Positions 1 through 7,282 of a DNA stretch of 26,568 bases are shown in pieces; the stretch's first letter is position 1, and every line of letters starts with the position of its first letter. The stretch is from positions 1 through 26,568 of the forward strand of contig NYSW01000058.1 in NCBI GenBank assembly GCA_002683195.1. Reading direction: 5' to 3'. The notes below the pieces were generated by a model, which saw nothing but the letters and a program-made list of their open reading frames with translations, ran no database searches and had not been told where the DNA came from. Source of the DNA: Phycisphaerae bacterium (GTDB lineage Bacteria > Planctomycetota > Phycisphaerae > Phycisphaerales > SM1A02). A program made the translations under genes and the position numbers.

Positions 1-396
1 GTGCCGGCCGACAGCGTGATCGTCGCGACCATCGCGATCGATCCGTCCACCGACGGATTCGCTTCCTTCGCGGGCAACGCGTCACCCAGCCTCAGTTCGA
101 CCTACGTGTTGAGTGACTCCTGCGGCCTCACCACGTTCACCAAGCTCGAAGACCTCGGCCTCCCCGATATCAACTGGGCGGTGCAACTCGAAGTCACGCC
201 GGAGTGTGGAACGACCCCCTCTTGTACCGCTGATTTCAACGATGACGGCGAAGTTCGTTCGCCGGATCTGGGCGTGTTGCTGGCTGCGTGGGGAGATACC
301 GGAAAGGAAGCCGCGCCCTTCGATCTCGACGACGATGGCATCATCGACTCCAGCGATCTCGGAATCCTGATCACCCAATGGGGTCCCTGTCCGTGA
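1..396 (+). CDS. C-terminal part of a secreted protein with a GC-type dockerin-like anchor (5' cut)
   Basis: The frame is open from the first base, so this is probably only the 3' end of a longer gene; the GTG at base 1 need not be the real start. The last ~60 residues hold two EF-hand-like dockerin repeats, DFNDDGEVRSPDLGVLLAAWG and DLDDDGIIDSSDLGILITQ (followed by WG), each with the D-x-N/D-x-D-G calcium loop followed by a hydrophobic helix. The protein ends WGPCP, the Gly/Cys-type ending found on many exported proteins of Phycisphaerales. The domain is thought to bind calcium and to attach or sort large extracellular proteins; the exact role in planctomycetes is not settled. The preceding ~70 residues are Ser/Thr-rich and beta-like, with nothing recognisable. 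The function of the full protein cannot be told. The antisense open frames here are shadows. Confidence 0.8.
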   Translation: MPADSVIVATIAIDPSTDGFASFAGNASPSLSSTYVLSDSCGLTTFTKLEDLGLPDINWAVQLEVTPECGTTPSCTADFNDDGEVRSPDLGVLLAAWGDTGKEAAPFDLDDDGIIDSSDLGILITQWGPCP

Positions 397-535
397 ACTC
401 ACACCACCCCTGACCCGCCGAAGAGCCGGTTTTCAGATCAACGAGTTCGGGCGATCGAAAGTTCCACATCACATTCCAACCGTGTCCTGAGTCTTTGGAA
501 ATGCGATCTGGTGGAGGCTCGACTACCCTGCACGG

Positions 536-1384
536 ATGGCGACGCTGGTTCATCCCATCTTGGTGCCGTTCTCTCGACTGGGAGCGCTGTTGGTGAACGG
601 ATTCGCCGGAGTCGGCGCGTTCACCCGGTTCGCATTGACCACCATCACCTGGGCGATCATGAGCCCTAGGCACTGGTTGAGCCGCCGTCGCATCTCGCCC
701 CCCTTGTTCACCGTTGGGGTCGCCAGCATCCCGGTGGTCGCCATCACCGGCATGTTCATCGGGATGATCCTCGCCTTCGAAGGTTTCAAGCAGTTCGACG
801 CCCTCGGGCTTGCGGATCGCATGGGCGGGATCATCAATTCAAGCATCACCAAGCAGATCGGGCCGGTACTGGCCGCGGTCATGGTCGCCGGTCGGGTCGG
901 CGGCGCTCTGGCGGCCGAATTGGGAACGATGCGGGTCACCGAGCAGTTGGACGCCATGCGGGCGATGTCCGTGGATCCGATTCGCAACCTGGTGGTTCCC
1001 CGCTTCGTGGCCTGTGTGGTCATGACCCCGATCCTCACCATGTACTCCAACGCCATGGGGGTCTGGGGAGCCTGGGCGGTTCTGACCGGCCTCTTCGAAG
1101 TCAATAGTGCCGACTACTGGTACTACACCGGCCTGGTCGTCCACTGGTGGGATCCGTTCGCGGGCATCCTGAAGAGCGTCTTCTTCGGGGCTGCGATCGG
1201 CCTGGTCGCCTGCTGGCGGGGATTCACCTGCGGAGCCGGCGCCAGCGGCGTGGGCCGAGCGGCGACCAGCGCCTTCGTCACCAGTTTTCTCGCGATCATC
1301 ATTCTCAACCTGGTCCTGGCCCAGTTCCTGAACGAGCTCTATTACGTACTCTTCCCAACCGGCGTGAAGTCGGTACTCGGTTGA
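536..1384 (+). CDS. mlaE: MlaE-family ABC transporter permease (lipid transport)
   Basis: A 282-residue integral inner-membrane protein of the MlaE/YrbE (TTG2B) family, the permease of the MCE-type ABC system that moves phospholipids between inner and outer membrane. The family signature is clear: GPVLAAVMVAGRVGGALAAE followed by LGTMRVTEQLDAMRAMSVDP and LVVPR (about residues 110-160), the cytoplasmic coupling region. Hydrophobic segments lie near residues 60-80, 105-125, 160-185, 215-235 and 245-270, as expected for five or six membrane spans. Length matches the family (about 260-280). The ATG at 536 has a GGTGGAGG stretch ~20 nt upstream, which is further than ideal, so the start is slightly uncertain. 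Usual partners MlaF (ATPase) and MlaD (MCE) are not adjacent: downstream is a transglutaminase-like gene and upstream an unrelated secreted protein. Confidence 0.92.
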   Translation: MATLVHPILVPFSRLGALLVNGFAGVGAFTRFALTTITWAIMSPRHWLSRRRISPPLFTVGVASIPVVAITGMFIGMILAFEGFKQFDALGLADRMGGIINSSITKQIGPVLAAVMVAGRVGGALAAELGTMRVTEQLDAMRAMSVDPIRNLVVPRFVACVVMTPILTMYSNAMGVWGAWAVLTGLFEVNSADYWYYTGLVVHWWDPFAGILKSVFFGAAIGLVACWRGFTCGAGASGVGRAATSAFVTSFLAIIILNLVLAQFLNELYYVLFPTGVKSVLG

Positions 1385-1455
1385 TGGAACCGGTCGGCCC
1401 CGTTTCCGCGAATGGATGATCGGCCGGCCCAGCACCCTCCGACCGGAGACATCAC

Positions 1456-2691
1456 GTGGCACTGAACTCGATCCTCTCGGCGGTACTTACCGTCTCCACC
1501 CTCTCCGCCGTTCCGACCGGGAATCCGCTCCAGCAAACAGCGGCCACTCCGCCCACACCTCAGGCCGGTCCGATCCCCACGGATCCCTGGCCAGCCTGGC
1601 CACTGCCACCCATCTACAGATCGGACCCCCGAGGCTATACCGCCGGACTCTCGATCAACGTCGGCAGTCTCGGCGACGGTCTCAATGGCCCCTTGCTGGC
1701 GAGCAGCGGCGGCGACGTGACGATCTCCGCGATCGTGGCGGACAACTTCACAGTCTCGGATCTTCGCCATCTTCAGGTGAACGGCGGCGTGATCGGAGTC
1801 GCAGGAAACGAAGCCGGTCGGTTCCGCGGAACCTGGGGCCTGGAGGGTCCGGCGGACGCCGAGGTACGACGCATCGTTCAAAAGGTCCCCACCGGCCGCT
1901 ACAGCGGGCTGGTGACGCGAGCGGAATGGCCCGCCATCGCGTTCAGCAGCACCGTGGACGAAGCAGCGGCCAGCCGCCTCACCTGGCCCCGCCGATGGTC
2001 ACCGGAGGCCACGAGACATCTGGCGCCCAGTCAATTCATCCAGTCGGACTCCGAGGTGTTCAAGGCGTTCGTCAATCGACTCGCCGGTGATCAACTTCGC
2101 CGAACCCCGGTGTATCTCGCCGCGAAGGATCTGGTCCGCAAGACCATCCTCGAATTCCGAAACGTCGATGGGGTCACCATGGTCCAGGAAGAAGAGGGCC
2201 GGATCCGCGGCTTTCGACTGAATGGCGCAGTGCAAGCGACCAGGTTGCTTTCGGCCACACCGGGCGATCTGGTCTGCGTCTCCGTCGCCGTGCTTCGAGC
2301 CGCAGGCATTCCCGCCCGTCCGGTGATCGGGATCGATTCGGGAAAGGGAACCAAGACCAAGTCCAAACTCCCTCGTGGCCGCACGTCGATGTGCGTCTGG
2401 GCCGAGTTCCGGCTTCCCGGAGTGGGCTGGGTTCCATTCGATCCCTGGCAGATGCGTGGTCAGGGTCTGGCCAACAAGGACATTCGTCAGCCCTGGAGAT
2501 GGTTCGGCACGATTCGAGATCTGAATCGCCGGGTTGCGATCGCGTACGACTTCGCCCCGTTCGCACACGGAACCGTTCCCGACTGGCCGGCAGGCTGGGC
2601 CTGGCAACTCGGCGTGAACATCAGCGAACGCCAGACGTTCAACAGCGTGGTGATTCCAATTCTCATCAGCCGGGGGCCGGTCAAACCTTGA
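1456..2691 (+). CDS. Exported transglutaminase-like protein with altered catalytic positions
   Basis: 411 residues from a GTG start preceded by GGAG with 7-nt spacing. An N-terminal hydrophobic stretch (residues 5-19) followed by a Pro/Thr-rich linker suggests export. The C-terminal half carries the transglutaminase-like core: GDLVCVSVAVLRAAGIPARP (residues ~270-289), then SMCVWAEFRLPGVGWVPFDP (311-330). In the family the nucleophilic Cys precedes RAAGIPAR by about 12 residues, the catalytic His sits two residues before the W of HxWxE, and the Asp lies in VPxDP. Here the only nearby Cys (C274) is closer to GIPAR than usual, the His position is Cys (C313), and D329 is kept. It may therefore be a non-catalytic or differently acting member. 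The N-terminal ~190 residues match nothing I recognise. It follows mlaE by 71 bp and could be co-transcribed. Confidence 0.75.
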   Translation: MALNSILSAVLTVSTLSAVPTGNPLQQTAATPPTPQAGPIPTDPWPAWPLPPIYRSDPRGYTAGLSINVGSLGDGLNGPLLASSGGDVTISAIVADNFTVSDLRHLQVNGGVIGVAGNEAGRFRGTWGLEGPADAEVRRIVQKVPTGRYSGLVTRAEWPAIAFSSTVDEAAASRLTWPRRWSPEATRHLAPSQFIQSDSEVFKAFVNRLAGDQLRRTPVYLAAKDLVRKTILEFRNVDGVTMVQEEEGRIRGFRLNGAVQATRLLSATPGDLVCVSVAVLRAAGIPARPVIGIDSGKGTKTKSKLPRGRTSMCVWAEFRLPGVGWVPFDPWQMRGQGLANKDIRQPWRWFGTIRDLNRRVAIAYDFAPFAHGTVPDWPAGWAWQLGVNISERQTFNSVVIPILISRGPVKP

Positions 2692-2721
2692 AGCGGACCT
2701 TCCCGCGAAGTCGAGATCGAA

Positions 2722-3615
2722 TCACGGCCGAGCGTCGGGGTTGATTCGAACCGGCTGCCTGGAAGAAGATCGTTTCGAGCCGCGAGACCGAGTCACCCCC
2801 GAACCCCGGGCTTCGCGTTGACGGGAAGAAGCTCCAAGATCAATGATGACCCGGGTGTCCCGCTCCCCGATCCGTACCGGGCCGTCGGCTCGGCGGCGCA
2901 CGAAATTCGCCGGATCGCCGGCGAGTTTCAACTCGCTTCGAAATCGTATCTCATCGCCCCCGCTCAATCGGAATCGATGCCGAAGCCCGAAGTCGTCGGT
3001 GACCGCGGATGTTTCATAGGAGGGATAGGGTGCGCCGAAACTCGCATCGGCGGAACTCGTTCCCTTGGCCCGCCCGCCCATGGCGAATGGCCCGCGGTGG
3101 AGCGTCTTGGCCGGCTGGCCGTCGATCATGGCCGCCCACAGCGATTCTCCCGCGGGAAGATCGACCCGGCCTCCATCATCGCCCATCACCAGGGTGACTC
3201 GAACCGTGCCTCCGATTCGAGATCCCTCGGTGACCAACGGATCCAGCGGAAGCCTCACCCGAAGATCAAACTCACGTTTCAGGGGTGCGTGGTTGATGAT
3301 GCTTGCGATGCCTGACAACCTCGCACCGCCGCGGGGATCGAGGTCGGCGATCCAGTCGTACTCGATGGTGCAGTCGGCGCCCTCGATTCGTTTCGAGCCC
3401 GCGAAACGAAACGCGTCTTCATGGCGAACGCCGCTGATCTGAATGACCATCGGCGATCCGCCTTCGGTCCGAAGTTCCAGAGTCCCCCGGGCCAGCATGC
3501 GGTTCTTCGTTTCAGCATCACCGGTCACCGGCGAGGCGAAGGTCGCCCCGGGGATCATCGCCATGACCGTGAACACGATCACCGGCAGGAATGGAAAGAG
3601 GCTTCGGCCACCCAT
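2722..3615 (-). CDS. Secreted protein of unknown function
   Basis: 297 residues. The frame opens earlier with a TTG (3651), but the ATG at 3615 has AGGGAGA six nt upstream and begins a good signal peptide: MGGRS, then a hydrophobic core of ~18 residues (LFPFLPVIVFTVMAMIPG), then ATFAS-P as a likely cleavage site. The mature part is mostly beta-like, with alternating hydrophobic residues (GTLELRTEGGSPMVIQISG, FDLRVRLPLDPLV, GTVRVTLVMGDDGG), consistent with a periplasmic beta-sandwich. The last ~30 residues are Arg/Ser-rich and look disordered. I do not recognise the family. It lies 166 bp downstream of dnaE2 on the same strand but has its own ribosome binding site, and nothing ties it to DNA repair. 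It converges with the transglutaminase-like gene, with 30 bp between the stops. Confidence 0.7.
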   Translation of the reverse strand: MGGRSLFPFLPVIVFTVMAMIPGATFASPVTGDAETKNRMLARGTLELRTEGGSPMVIQISGVRHEDAFRFAGSKRIEGADCTIEYDWIADLDPRGGARLSGIASIINHAPLKREFDLRVRLPLDPLVTEGSRIGGTVRVTLVMGDDGGRVDLPAGESLWAAMIDGQPAKTLHRGPFAMGGRAKGTSSADASFGAPYPSYETSAVTDDFGLRHRFRLSGGDEIRFRSELKLAGDPANFVRRRADGPVRIGERDTRVIIDLGASSRQREARGSGVTRSRGSKRSSSRQPVRINPDARP

Positions 3616-3620
3616 CGTCT

Positions 3621-3627
3621 TCTCCCT
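3621..3627 (-). promoter_or_regulatory. Ribosome binding site choosing the ATG at 3615
   Basis: AGGGAGA followed by 5 nt and then ATG. It favours the internal ATG over the upstream TTG at 3651, and the chosen start gives a clean signal peptide. Confidence 0.7.
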
Positions 3628-3781
3628 GGGTCCCGGAAACGGGGCCTGCAAGGATCATCGAATGATCGATCCCACGAACCAAGGCCGGTGGACAAACCCG
3701 ATCCTTCCGGGGGCTTCCGGGGTTGATCGGGATGATCCGTGCGGCCTGAGCGGGTGCGTCCGAAAAGCATTCGGGTCCGAA

Positions 3782-6700
3782 TCAACGAAAATCACGCGGC
3801 CGAATGATCCCATCGACGACTCCGGATCCATCCTCGGCCGGCTCGGTTTGCGGAACTGGAAGACGTTCGACTCGGCCCACCACCAGATGAACGACATCGC
3901 CCCGACGTTCGATTCGGCCCGCAGCCACGATTCCCACCTCGTGGCGGGCCAGTCGACGATGTCGACGGTAGACCCGAGGCTTGAACACCAGATTGGCGGT
4001 CCCGGTCTCATCCTCGAGGGTCATGAAGACGATTCCCCCGGCCGTCGACGGGCGTTGTCGCACCAGAACCACTCCGGCGACGGATATCCGAACACCATCG
4101 GGCGTCACCGCAGGGTCATCAAGCTCCACCGCACATCGAACACCACCCCTGGCCAGAACGGGACGCAGACAGGCCAGGGGATGCCGTTCCAGCGACAGCC
4201 CTGACGCGGCATAATCGTCGGCGATCGATTCGATCGGTGGAACCGAGGGCAGAGCGGCCCGAGGCTCCGAAATACCGCCTCGTCCGGTGGATCCGGAATC
4301 AGACGCCGACGTCCGATCCTCCTGCGGAATGGCTGAATCGAACAGTGGCAGTGCCTCGTCGCGGAGTTTCTGCAGATGCCAGGTCGACTGTTGCCGATTG
4401 AATCCCATCGAACGAAACGCATCGGCTCGCGCCAACCGACGAAGCACGCCCATGCTCACGCCCGCCGCACGCCTCAGCTCGTCGAGCTGCGTGAACGGCC
4501 CGTGAGATCGAACCGCCGCCACCAATCGACGGGCTTCGTGCTCGCCGAGCCCCCGCACCAATCGAAGCCCCAGCCGGATCGCCGGCTGATCGACCGCGAC
4601 CGTGGTTCGACGTCGCGGCTGATCACGCCCGTCACCATCGTCTTCCAGCTGATCCCAGGGACGCGACACCGTTCGCTCGAGCGTGCAGTCCCAATCCGAG
4701 GCCGCGATGTCGATCCGACGAACCTCGACCGCGTGATCCCGAGCGTCTCGGACGATCTGAGCCGGGGCATAAAAACCCATCGGCTGACTGTTGATCAAGG
4801 CCGCGGCGAAGGCCGCAGGTTCACGACATTTCAACCAACTGGAGGCGTACACCAGAAGCGCGAAACTCGCCGCATGCGACTCGGGAAAGCCATAGCCGCT
4901 GAATCCCTGGATCTGAGTGAAGACCTGGCGGACGAATTTCGGCTCGTACCCCCGTTCCGCCATGCCTGATTCCAACCGTTGGCCGAACGCCGCGATGGCA
5001 TTTCCGTGTCGTTTCCAGGCCGCGATGGCACGGCGCAAGGCGTCCGCCTCACCCGGAGTGAAACCAGCGGCGACCACCGCCAGGGCCATCGCCTGCTCCT
5101 GAAACAACGGAACGCCGAGCGTCTTCTGCAGAACACGCCGAATCGCTTCGTCTGGATACTCGACCGGGGCTTCGCCGTTTCGTCGCCGGAGATACGGATG
5201 CACCATGTCTCCCTGAATCGGTCCGGGGCGGACGATCGCCACTTCGATCACCAGGTCGTAGTAGCACCGAGGCCGAAGTCTCGGAAGCATCGACATCTGG
5301 GCTCGCGATTCGATCTGAAAGACCCCCACGGTGTCGGCGGCGGAAATCATGTCGTACACCTTCGGGTCCTCCGCGGGAATGGTGTGAAGCTCCATTCGAC
5401 GCGGACCGGTTCGGGCCTGGATGTCGACGGAGGGCCGCGACGAGCGATCCTCATTGACCAGGTCCAGCGTTTTTCGAATGCAGGACAACATTCCCAGTGC
5501 GAGGCAGTCGATCTTCAACATCCCCATGGCATCGACGTCGTCCTTGTCCCATTCGATGACCGTTCGATCCGGCATGGCGGCGTTCTCCACCGGAACCATC
5601 TCCCAGAGTGGCCGGTCCGCGATGACGAATCCCCCCACATGCTGGGAAAGGTGACGGGGAAAACCAAGGATTCCGGATGCGATCTCGAACAACCGCCGAA
5701 TCGCCGGGGCTTCCGGATCGATTCCCAATCCGCGGACTCGTTCGGCATCGACGATCCCATCGCTCCACCAGTCGATGTCGGCGGAGAGCCTCTGGACCAG
5801 ATCCGCCGAAAGGCCGAGCACCACGCCCACATCCCGAATCGCGCTTCGGCCTCGATACGAGATCACCGCCGCGATCAAGGCCGCCCGTTCCCGTCCGTAC
5901 CGTTGATACACGTACTGCATCACCTCCTCGCGACGTTCATGTTCGAAGTCGATGTCGATGTCCGGCGGTTCATCCCGCTCGCGACTGATGAATCGTTCGA
6001 ACAGCATGTCCACCCGAGTGGGATCCACGGCGGTCATCCCGAGGCAGTAACACACCACCGAGTTGGCGGCGGCACCTCGGCCCTGGCAGAGAATCCCGCG
6101 GCTCCGGGCGAATCGGACGATGTCATCGACGGTCAGAAAGTAGCGGGCATAGTCGAGCTCCTCGATGAGTGAGAACTCATGTTCCAATCGTTCGCCCACC
6201 GCTTCCGGAATGCTCGATCCGAAACGCTCTCGCGCCCCCGATGAGACCAGAGATCTCAGATGCGACATCGGCGTCGCTCCTTCAGGAACGATTTCCGCCG
6301 GATAGCGATACTTCAGGTCGTCCATCGACCATCCCGAACTCCGGTCCGCCAGCATCCCGGTTCGCGCGACCGCCTCGGGAAGATCCGCGAATCGACCAAG
6401 CATCTCGGTCTCACCGTAAAGCCGTCGAACCGCACCCGGATGCAGCCGTCGACCGGCCGTCTCCAACGTGCAGCCATGCCGGATGCAGGTCAGGACATCC
6501 TGAATCCTTCGCCGGTCCACCGTATGCATGTGGACATCGTTCTGAACCAGCAGGGGAACTCCGATTCGCGCCCCCAGCACCACTGCCGCCTGAAGATGAC
6601 GCTCATCCTCGGGCCCATCGAGTCGCTGCACGCCCATCGACAAGGCATCACGTTCTCCAAGATCGGTGAGGGCCAGCAGACCTTCCAGGAATTCCATCTC

Positions 6701-7249
6701 GAAGCCACCGATCGGTGCCACGGGAAGAAGCGTCACCAGAACATCGGCATGATGTTCGAGCAGATCATGGACCACGAGTCGGCAACGCCCCTTGGATGTC
6801 CGTCGCTTGCCGATGGTGAGAAGTCGACAGATCGTCGCCCAACCCCGAACGCTGGTCGCGTGCAAGGCGACTTCGACCCGACCTTCGGGCGGCGAATACG
6901 GAGTCCGACGCTCCCAGTCCTCCCCTTGTTCCGCCCCGTGTCGATCCCGCCAGAGTTCGATCCGGGTGCCGGGAACCAACCGGATCCCCACTTCCTTCGC
7001 CGTGACGTGCGCCCGCACCACGCCGGCCACGGAATGACGATCGGTGATCGCGATCGCTTCCGCCCCGATCTTGGCCGCCTCGCGTACCAGTTCCTCGGGC
7101 TGACTCGCGCCGCGGAGAAACGAATAGTTGCTGGCGACCACCAGATCCACGAAGACCGAGCGAACGGTTCGATCGCCCGACGGCGAGCTCTCGCCATCAC
7201 GCGAATGCCACGGATGAGGCAGAATCTTCGAGGGCGGCCGATCAGGCAT
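3782..7249 (-). CDS. dnaE2: Error-prone DNA polymerase DnaE2 (ImuC)
   Basis: 1155-residue C-family DNA polymerase, the catalytic subunit of the ImuA/ImuB/DnaE2 translesion mutasome. Order of domains: PHP (about residues 30-270; VASNYSFLRGASQPEELV, ITDRHSVAGVV, the SFLRGAS form typical of DnaE2), palm/fingers with the acidic motif PDIDIDF (D430, D432, D434) and the third carboxylate in KIDCLAL (D581), then the helix-hairpin-helix region (GLRLVRGLGEHEARRLV) and a C-terminal OB fold (RISVAGVVLVRQRPSTAGG.. to ..GRVERLPV, about 1040-1140). Replicative DnaE shares the core, but the immediate association with imuB and the short PHP start point to DnaE2. The ATG at 7249 has GGAGGG 5 nt upstream. It begins 33 bp after imuB and is clearly in the same operon. 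All catalytic Asp residues are present, so it should be active. Confidence 0.97.
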   Translation of the reverse strand: MPDRPPSKILPHPWHSRDGESSPSGDRTVRSVFVDLVVASNYSFLRGASQPEELVREAAKIGAEAIAITDRHSVAGVVRAHVTAKEVGIRLVPGTRIELWRDRHGAEQGEDWERRTPYSPPEGRVEVALHATSVRGWATICRLLTIGKRRTSKGRCRLVVHDLLEHHADVLVTLLPVAPIGGFEMEFLEGLLALTDLGERDALSMGVQRLDGPEDERHLQAAVVLGARIGVPLLVQNDVHMHTVDRRRIQDVLTCIRHGCTLETAGRRLHPGAVRRLYGETEMLGRFADLPEAVARTGMLADRSSGWSMDDLKYRYPAEIVPEGATPMSHLRSLVSSGARERFGSSIPEAVGERLEHEFSLIEELDYARYFLTVDDIVRFARSRGILCQGRGAAANSVVCYCLGMTAVDPTRVDMLFERFISRERDEPPDIDIDFEHERREEVMQYVYQRYGRERAALIAAVISYRGRSAIRDVGVVLGLSADLVQRLSADIDWWSDGIVDAERVRGLGIDPEAPAIRRLFEIASGILGFPRHLSQHVGGFVIADRPLWEMVPVENAAMPDRTVIEWDKDDVDAMGMLKIDCLALGMLSCIRKTLDLVNEDRSSRPSVDIQARTGPRRMELHTIPAEDPKVYDMISAADTVGVFQIESRAQMSMLPRLRPRCYYDLVIEVAIVRPGPIQGDMVHPYLRRRNGEAPVEYPDEAIRRVLQKTLGVPLFQEQAMALAVVAAGFTPGEADALRRAIAAWKRHGNAIAAFGQRLESGMAERGYEPKFVRQVFTQIQGFSGYGFPESHAASFALLVYASSWLKCREPAAFAAALINSQPMGFYAPAQIVRDARDHAVEVRRIDIAASDWDCTLERTVSRPWDQLEDDGDGRDQPRRRTTVAVDQPAIRLGLRLVRGLGEHEARRLVAAVRSHGPFTQLDELRRAAGVSMGVLRRLARADAFRSMGFNRQQSTWHLQKLRDEALPLFDSAIPQEDRTSASDSGSTGRGGISEPRAALPSVPPIESIADDYAASGLSLERHPLACLRPVLARGGVRCAVELDDPAVTPDGVRISVAGVVLVRQRPSTAGGIVFMTLEDETGTANLVFKPRVYRRHRRLARHEVGIVAAGRIERRGDVVHLVVGRVERLPVPQTEPAEDGSGVVDGIIRPRDFR

Positions 7250-7282
7250 TTCCGCCCTCCAGTGGATGAATCAACGACGCCA

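Noticed and set aside
4979..6172. 397-codon + strand frame
   Set aside because: Antisense to the polymerase core of dnaE2; no protein features of its own.
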